64,000 bases of DNA from Rhizophagus irregularis. Its lineage: Eukaryota; Glomeromycota; Glomeromycetes; Glomerales; Glomeraceae. Each line of letters opens with the position of its first letter. The stretch's first letter is position 1. The notes below the pieces were generated by a model, which saw only the letters and a list, made by a program, of their open reading frames with translations, made no database searches and was not told where the DNA came from. The position numbers and the translations under genes are program-made. Location of the stretch: positions 5,952,001 through 6,016,000 of the forward strand of contig NC_089430.1 in assembly GCF_026210795.1 (NCBI RefSeq). Reading direction: 5' to 3'. Below, one piece after another: positions 53,919-64,000 of this stretch.

Positions 53919-56900
53919 ATGTTGTATTTGTTTGTAACAGCCTATGAAAATGGCATATCTTTAGTAAAATCAGTAGTGGTTGGTATTAAAGAGTCCAGAA
54001 ATTTTGAAGATTTATTAAAAGAAGCACTTTCAAATGAACTTTTTTTAGAAGATAAGCTGGTAAAAGTTGATCTTCAATGTAATGATTCTTCAGCTTGACA
54101 TCCTATATTAAATGGTCTTACCGAAAATTTAGAAGCATGTTTTCAATTGAAGGCGCAGCATGTACGTTTTACAATATCTCATAGTATATTAATTCCCGAT
54201 GAGTTATCTAATGAAGGATCTTCAGCATTTAATTTCATGATGACACAACAACGCCTAAAAAAACTTCCACCACTTTACAACTCTCAATTTCGTAATGATT
54301 TGCTCTATAATGATTTTTTAAAAATTTTGCAAGAAAGGAAACTGGGATGGCTGAATGATAATCATTTAACTATTGGGCATTCTTTTATCCGCAGAGTTAC
54401 CAATTTAGTATGGTATTTGGATCCTCATCTTGGCAAATTGGAAAAACGTGGCTTGAAACTACCAAAAATTATAGCCAAACTTCCTGTATATGCTTCTGAA
54501 AGTCATTATAATCTCTATCATGATACTACGAAGCATAAAAAAATTGAAATATCACGAGAAAAACTTGAGTCATTTGTTAAAGCTTTAATTTATCTATTCA
54601 ACAACCTTGGACACGCCTATTACATTGGGAAGAAGTAATTAAAGATATTGATGATCTGATAAAAATAGCTCAAGAATATGCCAACTATCTTCAAGGGATT
54701 AATAATAGAATGTGTACTATACATACGAGTCGAGTTCCTGTAAGAAATGGGTGGGATGATATTACAGTTGAGGATATTGAAGCTGTTGACTTATATCCAT
54801 CTCAATATGAGTTTTTAGCACAGCTTCTTCGTGAATCCAATGATTATGATCTTCTAAATATAGATCATTTGCTTCCTCCCAAGCCACAAAATATATATCT
54901 CTTTTTTCAAAATATTTGTGCTGATGTATCCTTCACGCTATATCGTTATTATCATGGCAATTATCTCGGTACATTAAATTTTGTATGGAAAATTCCTTCT
55001 TTGGATAAATGTGACAAGACAAAAGAAGAAAAAATATTTCTGCAGCATATGACCAAATCCCAATCTATTGTACAAGACAAATGCGAAAAAATGTGATAAA
55101 TAAGGTTTTTTTCTTTTTTTTTTTTTGTTTATATTTCAGTTAAAATATTTCTTTTGAAAATATTGAAAATACTAAATATACACCAACCTTTTTATAGTAT
55201 TCTTTAATAGTTAAAGCATCACGCTCAATTCTGCAAGTACTTTATAAAGATTTAACAGGAGATGTATCAACATCAGATAATGAAATCAATAAGAAAACAC
55301 ATGAACGGATAAAATTGATGCTAGATACCCAAGATCCTGATATTATTATAGATCTTTGTAAGATTATTAATGAAAAAGGCACAAAATTTGATGTCTTTTG
55401 GAACGAAATGCAAGATTACTTTAATGAGGTAATGATTATTAATTTAAATACTATTTTTGTATTTATATCTTATATAATTTATATCAAGATCATCTCAAAT
55501 TTTAAAAAGGTTATGCCTGCAGTGCATGATCGACGATATACCTCAACTTTATATATGCCAATTGCCATCTCAGTTAAGGATCTGGTGCAAATCATAATTG
55601 AACGATTAGAAAATAAATATGGCACTATACCAAATGATATTGAAATACCTTCAACTGAATGGGTGCGATTACAATTTTGGCTAAAAACAGAATTTTCAGA
55701 AAATCGGTATACAGGCAGGTTTCAAATTCGATATATGATTCAAGCTCGTCAAATACGCAAGTCTCATATTAATTCACATTACTGTTCTGCACTTTGGAGA
55801 TATTTACGTGAATTTGCTATTAAATTTAAAGAGTATACAACATTAATTTGTGCTGATGACAAACATAAAGTTTCTATTTGAGAATCAGTTGCTACTTCAA
55901 CAGGAGTGAGAAATAAATCAGCATTAACTACTATAGATGGAATACTTAATTCTTGTGATCACGATTTTACAAAATTATCTTTGACCCCTTCGGCATCTTT
56001 ATTTGTTGACATTTCAAATAGTATATCAGATTCATTTTATCAGGGTCAAGTATATATAGCATATAAAGATACAATTTTCCAACCAAGTTCTGCTATACGA
56101 CATGCAATAGAATTCTATAATAATTATTCTATTCAATATCAAGATAATATTAACAAACCTAAAATTTTACTTTTATATACTAATGGTGGTCCAGATCACC
56201 GATGCACATATGGATCTGTTCAAATATCATTGATAGCCTTGTTTTTAAAAGGTAACTTTGATTTCTTAGCTGCTGTACGAACTGCTCCTTACCACAGTTG
56301 GGCCAATCCAGCTGAATGTATAATGTCAATATTAAGTCTTGCTTTGCAAGATGTTGCTTTGAAGCGAGAAGATATGAGTGGATTATCAGAACAAGCTGTT
56401 TAAAACTTTATCTGAAATCCGTGAAGAAGCTAATTCTAATTCACATTTAAAAGAAGAGCTTATTAAATCAATTAAAATTACTCAAGAATTCCTTGAAAAT
56501 CGTATTTCACGACTTTCTTTACATGATTTAAAATTCAAAATCACTTCTCCTGCCATAGAAACTGAAATTGATTCTTTATTTGAGGTATTTTTTATATTAA
56601 TATTTGCTTAAATTTATTTTTGTTAATCATTAATATTATAATAGTCTATATTAACAGCTGAAAGTCAGCTTACAATTAATGATACAACGCTAGTAGAATT
56701 AAGAAAATTTCATAAATTAAAGGAATTTATTGATACGCATTGTCAAATTAGACAATATTCATTTCAGGTATGTCAAATAGAGTAAAATGCACTTATATAT
56801 ATTCATTGTATTCGAAATTTATCACAAAACTCTAATTTCTGCAGATTAAGAAATGCAATAATAGTGAATGTACTATCTGTTTACCAGTTGAATTACCAAT

Positions 56901-57570
56901 TGAAGTATTTGATGAATTGCATTTTTTGCCTGATCCTGAACCATCTATTGGTAAGAATTATACAACCTTTTTGCATAAAGTGCTCAAATTTCTAATTATA
57001 TTTTTGGGCATTTTTATTTTAGCTGATTCTAATCATTATAAGGATTTTTCAAGTATATATGGGACTCAAACATCTGAAAACTTTCGTCCAAGTAAAGCAG
57101 AACAACTAGAAGCTGATAATTTACCCCAGGGCATTTTCAATAATAATCGTGTTCGCGAATTCGTTGAATGTGATTTTTGTGGAAAAATTCGATGCATTTA
57201 TAGTATGAGTGCTTTAAAAAAAGAGCAGATATCCACATTACAGCTCAAAATAAATGATAATGATTTTACTTGTGTAATTGAAGAATGGATGCCACCTTCA
57301 CATGAGCTGAAAGGTATTGTTTTTATTCATCAATCTCTTAGCTGTGATTCTCCAATTGAAAGTGGTTATTATTCAAATCGCCTAAAAAAACCTTCTATTT
57401 GTTATTATTGTGGTAAAAATAATTCATTGGTGAAGGCAACTAACGATTTACTTCATGGATATCAATCTGTATATCCACTTTGTTCTAATTGTCAACTTTC
57501 GGGTCATTCTTTTTATACTTGGGGTAAGAAAAAAGTTGGTGAATTAACAAGAAAAAGGAAAAGAGAATAA
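53919..57570 (+). pseudogene. DDE-type transposase of an unnamed fungal family with C-terminal zinc fingers, inactivated
   Basis: It starts MLYLFVTAYENGISLVKSVV (53919). In-frame TGA at 54096. A frame change near 54595 links LESFVKALIYLF to RLLHWEEVIKDIDDLIKIAQ. Later segments: SQYEFLAQLLRESNDYDLL (to 55096), an intron, NEKGTKFDVFWNEMQDYFNE, another intron (55433-55510), and VMPAVHDRRYTSTLYMPIAI. The catalytic core shows CADDKHKVSI followed by an in-frame TGA (55879), then TNGGPDHRCTYGSVQISLIA, where I would expect Asp at the Asn (56182-56184), and WANPAECIMSIL with the Glu at 56314. A frame change near 56399 precedes short exons with CNNSECTIC, and a last exon (57024-57570) with ECDFCGKIRC and CYYCGK...CSNCQ, probable zinc-binding pairs. 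Stops plus the Asn imply an inactive copy. Confidence 0.7.
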
Positions 57571-57630
57571 TTTTTGTATTATATAATCTTTTAATAAATA
57601 ATTTGTTAAGTAAAATGATTGTTATTTTAT

Positions 57631-60032
57631 CTAGGGGTTAGATAAATAAACGGGGGACCAACTCATAGGTTACACAGACTGATCAATAATAACCAGAACT
57701 GTCGCCACCATAAATTGGTTACACAATCGAAATCTACTATAAAATTGCGCAAATTTTTACTTTTTTTTAATTTTTTTCGACGCGCATTCATAGAAAAGCA
57801 GCCGATCTTAAAAACTAAGATTACTCAAGTTAGGTCTATATAGGAAAAGTGGTTTTATTTCAATTGAGTCACTATAGCTTTTGTAAATTGTTATTTTTTT
57901 CCTTGGAATAAGCTAATTTACTGTAGCAATTTACTTTAAGCACCGTTTTAATGTTATTTTTTATTTATATACCAAATATTTGGATAATAGACTTCATTAA
58001 CAACTATTCTATAATTTAAACTGTAAATATTTGACCCTTTGATATAGCTTCTTTGGAAAAAGAAGTACCCTTTTTCAGGTGTTCTAAAATTAAAGGTATT
58101 AAACTCTTTTTTCTTTTGTTATTTATATTATCTCCAAATGCCCAAAGTAACCATTGTAACTCACTCACTAGAAACAATTTTGAGAATAATCCTTCAGCAC
58201 TATCCAACTGTGCCCAGATTTGAAGTTGCACCAAACCAAGCATAGGATCTTTTGGTAAGTTGGACTTTTTTATTAAAGTAGGTATGTTATTTTCAGTATC
58301 ATTACGCATAGCTTTAAGATTTTCCCTAAGGCTTGAGGTTCCTTTTTCGGGGATGAGATCATTGAATTTTCGCCAGGATTTTTGTCTACTCTTCATATAA
58401 ATAATAATAATTCTTTCATAAAGAAATTCTCTAGCATCATCTTTTAACTCGTATTTTGTTATATTTATAGAGTCACACGTGGAAAGCATCTGAGTAGAGA
58501 TATTGATGAGTGTGTTAAAATTTTCTAACAATGGTAAGTTACATAATAAGCTATTGTGTATATATTGAAGAATATTGGGTCCAAATTCCGTATGCTTTTC
58601 AAATAATAATAACACTAATGATTCTATTTTATACATAAATTCTAAAAATTTCAGACCAGGAATCACATTTGTTGTTTGAGATCGAACATCCTGTTCATAA
58701 ACAACTTGTTCTGAATTTAGAGTCATAAGGTGAGTTTTAATTGCTTCAAATTCAGGACGCGATTTTGTTATATTGTCATTCTTTGTTAACTTATAAACAA
58801 TCCACCCAATGATGTAGGAAAATTTTGACGCCTCAGATGATTCCAAGACAATAATTTTTTCTGGTTTTAAATTATTATCTGCTGCTAAATGAGTTTGTGA
58901 GATATTTGATACTGTTTTTTCACTAAAGGTAATTTTAATAACCTCTTGTAAAAGCAAGTATGCAACGAGCCTTTTAGTTGAAGAATCATTTAAATTGGAC
59001 GCAATAAGAAAATCTTGATACCAGACTCCTGAGCATTTAAAATTATTTAGATAATTTTCAAGGTAAGAGCTCCAAGTAGCTAACCATTGAATTCCTGTTT
59101 TTTTAAGAATTGCTTTACAAGCGATATTTTTAATAATATCTTGCCACTTTTGTAGTAATTTATCAATAGAATCCTGATAAAGGATGGTTTCTATAAGTTG
59201 GTGGCGTTCACTCTGTAGGCGAAAAATTCTAATATTTTCCTGATCAACATTTTTATGGTATGGTCCTAATGGAAACTTGATTTTCCCCATAATTAAATCA
59301 TCTGTAAGAAGATTTTTAAACACATTGTGAGAAAGAGATGATATTTGTGCCAAACGAACCAAATGTTTTTGATAAATGTAATTATTTTCTTCATTATTTG
59401 TTGTTTTTTGTTTATCTTTTCGATAATCTTTAATTGTAAATAAAATATTTTAATTTATAAAGATGTAATAATAATATAATTTATAACATATGCATACCTT
59501 CTTACTAAAGTAGTAATACCAGTTCCAGTACTATCTGTTTTGCCATAATTAACACTCTTTATTTCTGACGAAACTAACATTGTAATTTGATATTTGTTTA
59601 AGGCATGTCCATAAGATTTAAGTGTTTGGGTGGAAGAGTCTCCACCAAGTTCTCGGATTATACCAAAAAGTCCCTCAAGCATATCTTGTGAAATCCTTTT
59701 TGCTTGAATCATTGCACTTGGATATTTATTTAAAATATATGTAAGCATTCCAATAAAACCATTGATAGATAAAACCAAATCAAATTGGCATTGTGATGAA
59801 ATCCACTCTTTAGATTCTGTCTTTTGTTTATCACCACATATAAACCAATCACGAATTTGTTTTAAAGTATTGATACGTGGATCTTCTAAAGATTGAAAAT
59901 TAATTTTACTATGCATTATTTCACGATACTTTCGTGAATATTTGATATAATCCTTAAAATAAATTATTATTATTAGTTTTTTTAAAGAAATTAATTATTA
60001 TAAATTAATAATTACTTACTCTTGTTCCTTCT
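57631..60032. mobile_element. Left part of a P-element-like transposon
   Basis: It begins CTAGGGGTTAGATAAATAAA, the same terminus as the short element at 9152-9860, and carries a minus-strand transposase. Its right end is not in the window because another transposon is inserted at 60033 inside one of its exons. The 8 bases before the terminus (TATTTTAT) would be the target duplication if the far end lies beyond 64000. Confidence 0.75.
58016..60032 (-). pseudogene. P-element-like transposase, split by insertion
   Basis: Read leftward: an exon end VLEGTR (60032-60020), a GTAAGT intron, then exon 59952 to about 59490 with QAKRISQDMLEGLFGIIREL GGDSS... (QDxLExxFGxIR...GG is the C-terminal catalytic signature of P-element/THAP9 transposases, containing the last acidic residue). 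After a second intron the large last exon (59362-58016) encodes 448 mostly helical residues ending SKGQIFTV, with no recognisable motif. The exact phase of the second intron is not resolved, so damage there is possible. The N-terminal half, where a THAP zinc finger and first catalytic residues are expected, is displaced by the insertion at 60033. P-type enzymes make 8-bp duplications, matching the derivative at 9152. Confidence 0.75.
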
Positions 60033-63000
60033 AGGACCCAGAAATATATATATAGGGGTAGGGTTTACCAATGCGTCGCCATCATAGTGGAGTTGGGCAG
60101 AGTAAGGTTTTGATTTGCGTATAATTTAGGATTTTTTTGTCCATAGTTAGGTCATCAGATTGCGTATTTTTTACCAAAATTTTTATATGTAAGAGATTTA
60201 GTTTGCATATTTTCGCCTATATTTGGCCGATCACATATATATATAGTATATCATGTACTTATTTGGCAAACCGCATTGTAATATTTACTTTAATTGAAAT
60301 GTAAATCAACTGATTGCGACAATCTTGTTCTTTTTCAAAAAGAAAAAAAATTTTTCAGATTTTTTTATTCTAGTTTGTACATGTAAATAGTATGACAAAT
60401 TGGAAATATAATTTTGAAAGACTTTCTAAACACAAATATGTTGCACATATTATACATCCCAAGAAAGTAATATGCATTTGTGGTAAAACAATAACACTCA
60501 ACCGAAAATGGGAAGAAGATTATCTTGACCGTCATGTTCGGCGTTCTGGATGTAAAGCTGATGAAGGACAAAGGACACTTTATAATTGGTTTAAACCAAA
60601 AAAAGAGCGACAAATTGAAGAAGCTAAAGATGTTGAAGAAGAAGAAGAATATGATTCTGACGTATATGATAATATGGATGATGATGATCTAATCCAAATT
60701 GATGAAATATTAAGCGAAGATCAAATGCAAGAATTATCAGCTATCGAAACTTTAAATATAAATGAAAAAAATACTAAAAAAAGATATTATTGTATTGGTC
60801 TCCGATCTGCAGAAATATCAAGATATATTCAGCGAACTCCTGCACAATTTGGTGGTTCTCGTCGTGTTGAGGTTATTGCACGTGAACTTTTTCCAAATTT
60901 ATTTTCACAGAAATTTAGTAGGAAAAAATTGAATGCAAAACAAAAAAGGCTATTGAATCGTACATTATTTGCAGAATCTATGTGGAAAATTGATCGAGCA
61001 AGTATGCATTATATTCTATTTGTCATAATTAATAATACATTATTATTAACAATCCTTTTAAATAAGGTAATGCTGTTCGTGCAAAAAGTTGTACTGGAAT
61101 TTCTGGAAAAGATAATGTGTGTGCTGAATGCTTTGCTATTCGATACAATCAAATTTTATGCAATAAAATTGTTCGTCCCTCACCATTACCTATTAATGTC
61201 AAGTTTACTCCAAAACACTATTGGGAAGATAATCCTCTAAAATATTTTCTCCAAAATCTTGATCTTCGTGATATGTGGAATGTACTTAATAATGAATCAG
61301 AAAATGTACCAGAAAACCCATGGATTGTTCTTGCTGATAAGGCATTAAAAGGTGCTTTTAAGGATACGCCGGTATTTACTGGTCTTTGTGAAGTAATGGG
61401 CAATGCAATTGAGAGAAAATGAAAAACAAAAGCAAAAGAAATTTGAAATATAGTGAAGAGTTTACAAGTTTTCTAGTCATATTAGGAGGATTTAGTACAA
61501 GGGCCTTGGATTTGTTTCGCCAAAATTTAGAAGGCAGAACGATTCAGTCAATCCGGTATATTAATTTTTAATTTTTTTTTTTAAACTCCAGTAAATAGCA
61601 AATTTATATATGGATACGTTAAGAAAATCATTTTATATGCATGTTGTTAATCTTACATAATTTTGATTTTAAATTTCATGTTTATAGACATTTGAGAAGG
61701 AATAGTGAAGACCATTTAACCAATCCAGATTTGTGTTTTGAAAATGTTGCTAGGTTTAAGCGGTTAATTGATTCAATTCAATATAATGGTCCAGTAGTAG
61801 TGATGACTGATAATACCAAGTTAAAATCTCGTCTTCGATATTCACCTACTTTTGGATGTATTATTGGATCCGTATTTCCTGTAGAAGAGACAAAAATTAA
61901 TGTGTATGCTGATATTCCCAATATAATTAGTAAAATTAAAAATGAAAAGGCTATTGCTAAAGATGTTCGTGCTTACATGTTACAGGTATTATTAAAATGT
62001 TTAAATTTTATTCTTTTAAATTTAACAAGAAAATTAATTTAATATTCTAATGGTAATAGATTCCTTTACCAAAATTTCCGCCTATCGCCGTCGCATTAAT
62101 ACCAAATAAAGGAAATGATAATTCAAAAACCATTAGTCAATTGCATAAGAAGCTTATTCAAGAAATTGCTTTTCAGCTTGAAATCCATATATTATCCATT
62201 GGTTCTGATGGTGCTATTACTGAATTTCAAGCACAACAATCAATAATAGATATTCAAACTTCCCAAAGACTTTTTATTCGTGAACCAACATTAAATATTA
62301 ATTTTTCCTGCCCCATTTTTGATAAGATTGGTCCAGTAGTTCGGGTTCAAGACCCAAAACACGCAAAAAAAACTGCAAGAAACGCGATAATATCTGGAGC
62401 TCGGCTTTTAACTTTTGGAATATCTTCAGTCCGATATGATCATCTTCTTACTTTAATTAAACAGCACGATTCAATTATGTACAAAAATGATGTAATCAAA
62501 TTAGATAAGCAAGACGATGCTGCTGCTTATCGAACTTTTTGTTCTGCAAATTTTAAGCAATGTCTTACACATGATTTTCAAGTAAAAGTAGGAATGGAAG
62601 GAACTATAATATATTTATTTATCATGGGTACGTAATATTAAACAAATTAAATTAAAATTGATAATTAATATTATTTAAATTAATTTTTATTTTAAATTAA
62701 TTAATTTTTTAACTTTTCATAATTAGGAGAAATTGTAGATTGCTATTTAAATCGTACTATTTCACCAATTGAAAGAGTACGTATGGCAATGACAGGTTAC
62801 TTTTTTCTTCATTTATGGCGCTTTCACATTACAACTCTACACCAAAAATATCCAGACTTTGTATCTATTAAACAAAATTTCCTGGCCGACCAAAGTTTTG
62901 CTATTTTTTCTTCTCTCTGTGAATCAATGGTATTACTTGTAAAAGCTCATCGAGACTATTATCCTCAAGTACCTTTTCTTCCTTGGTTGCATGGATCAGA

Positions 63001-64000
63001 GTCATGCGAGCATTTCTTTTTTGGTGTAGCAAGGCAGATAAATCCGGACTTTGATTTTGCTGAACTTATTCAAATGTTGCCTAAGATTTCACAATACACA
63101 AAAGCTCTACGGAATGGAAAGTTAAATTTTGATAAGGAAAGATCAGTACGTGAGGGTATATATATTTAACTATAATTAGTATTATAATTCTAATTATTAA
63201 TAATAATAACTGAAAAAAAAATTTTTAGGCTACCTTTTTGACTATACTTCTGAATTGGATAAGCTATCTTTAGAAAAACTTCGCTTATGGCCTAATGACA
63301 AGCAAATATCAGATACTATTCATCATTCATATCGTCTCGCTCAAGATCTTGCAGAATATGTTGGCATGATTCAACCATTTGATATCTCTGTTGATATTGA
63401 TACCCCACAGATCCTTATTGAATCACATGAAATTGATATTTCAAGTTCTGATGTTGACAAGCAATCCCATGATAATAATGATGATGAATACGATTTATCA
63501 ACTGCTATTGGTGAGGCTTCTTTAGAAATGAAACAAATTGCTGAAACTAGTGATGATAATGGGTGTGAATTCAATGATGATTTTACTGAAGGCCGTTCAC
63601 AGTTGGATGGAATTGCTAAGCCTCCTGAAAATTTGTATATTTTAAATGATGGGGATAGTGGTAAGCTTTATATTAACAATGAATATAAAAATTATATTTA
63701 TATTACATTTAATATTAATATTACCATATTTACTACAGTTGATTTATCATGTCGGTATTTATCCTTCAATAAATTGGATTTTGAATTCTTGTATAATCAG
63801 CGAAAATTCCATGAATCATATAGTTCAAGACCTCTTGAACGAAAATTTAAAATTGTTGGAGCAAATTCAAGAATAATAACAGAAGATCCAAATTCAATTC
63901 AACCAAATATGGCCAGTCATTTTGTTGCATATTTCACTAAAAATGAAAATCCAGAACAAAGATTCATAACTCAAAGGGAAAAACGATGGAAGGATAATCG
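60033..64000 (+). mobile_element. Transposon with AGGACCC end, running off the window
   Basis: It begins AGGACCCAGAAATATATATA and continues GGGGTAGGGTTTACC, close to the terminus of the element at 48714 (AGGACCCCGAACAATATATA, AAAGGTAGG). The insertion point lies in an exon of the P-like transposase. The preceding 8 bases TTCCTTCT (60025-60032) are the predicted target duplication. It carries a nearly intact multi-exon transposase and may be the autonomous partner of the short AGGACCCC elements. Confidence 0.65.
60392..64000 (+). CDS. Putative DDE-type transposase, seven exons, 3' end outside window
   Basis: Exons 60392-61001, 61067-61555, 61688-61985, 62060-62627, 62727-63155, 63229-63660 and 63739 to beyond the end; all junctions are GT-AG and in phase. 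An N-terminal BED-like finger (CICGKTITLNRKWEEDYLDR followed by HVRRSGC) precedes a GQRTLYNWF motif and an acidic linker. Exon 2 has a CTGISGKDNVCAECF zinc pair. The catalytic candidates are VVVMTDNTKL (exon 3), LSIGSDGAITEFQAQ (exon 4) and LHGSESCEHFFFGVARQI (exon 5), with RVQDPKHAKKTARNAIISGA between. The tail is acidic. A stop at 61420-61422 and a change of frame by about 61445 in exon 2 imply small indels or a missed intron. I recall similar proteins in Rhizophagus and basidiomycetes but cannot name the superfamily with certainty. Confidence 0.7.

Overview
This is eukaryotic, very AT-rich DNA, most probably from an arbuscular mycorrhizal fungus of the Rhizophagus type. The reasons are compact multi-exon genes with 60-190 nt GT-AG introns, a TTAGGG-type telomeric motif, several protein families I remember as strongly amplified in Rhizophagus (from memory, not checked), and a very high load of DNA transposons. 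No bacterial operon structure, rRNA or convincing tRNA gene was found.

Layout. 1-6 kb: gene-free, AT-rich, with small non-autonomous elements (an AGGACCCC-ended MITE, a MULE-like element carrying a nested Harbinger-like MITE, a long foldback) and one retroposed transcript with poly(A) and an 11-bp target duplication. 6.2-7.7 kb: an intact single-exon guanine deaminase (+). 11-12.2 kb: an intact five-exon alkaline ceramidase (-), resolved to the base. 12.3-16.5 kb: MITEs and gene relics. 16.5-18.4 kb: a decayed OTT_1508-like deaminase (-) with telomeric repeats inside it, abutting a decayed PD-(D/E)XK-like gene (+). 18.8-20.4 kb: a frameshifted coiled-coil family member. 20.5-22.2 kb: two uncharacterised genes, one with four exons. 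24.3-28.9 kb: a 4.6-kb intronless SecA-like gene split by one frameshift; it is an obvious candidate for bacterial ancestry.

From about 30.8 kb to the end the window is a graveyard of cut-and-paste transposons: Tc1 (32.1-33.7), FLYWCH/MULE (34.2-36.5), pogo/Tigger (37.1-44.2) split by a 4.29-kb CACTA-ended element, GCTCCG-ended foldback elements, a tnp2-type CACTA transposase relic (51.8-53.5), an unnamed DDE-type family (53.9-57.6), and a P-element-like transposon (57.6-60.0) interrupted by a further DDE-type transposon (60.0 to beyond the window).

The most unusual structure is a series of micro-exon/micro-intron arrays between 38.7 and 51 kb. The clearest is the 18-unit array inside the CACTA-ended element. 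Its units are exons of about 37-62 nt separated by introns of about 80-90 nt. Each intron has a GTAAGT-like donor, a TACTAAC-like branch site, a T-rich tract and an AG, and donor and branch site both sit in short perfect hairpins. A 1.2-kb palindromic foldback is inserted precisely at one branch site. Related arrays with different unit sequences lie at 45.9-48.3 kb (two divergent arrays bounded by a perfect 31-bp inverted repeat) and at 50.1-50.95 kb.

The two intact housekeeping enzymes act in purine catabolism and sphingolipid turnover and have no functional link. The rest is accessory sequence whose relationships are mainly nested insertion and autonomous/non-autonomous pairing of transposons.
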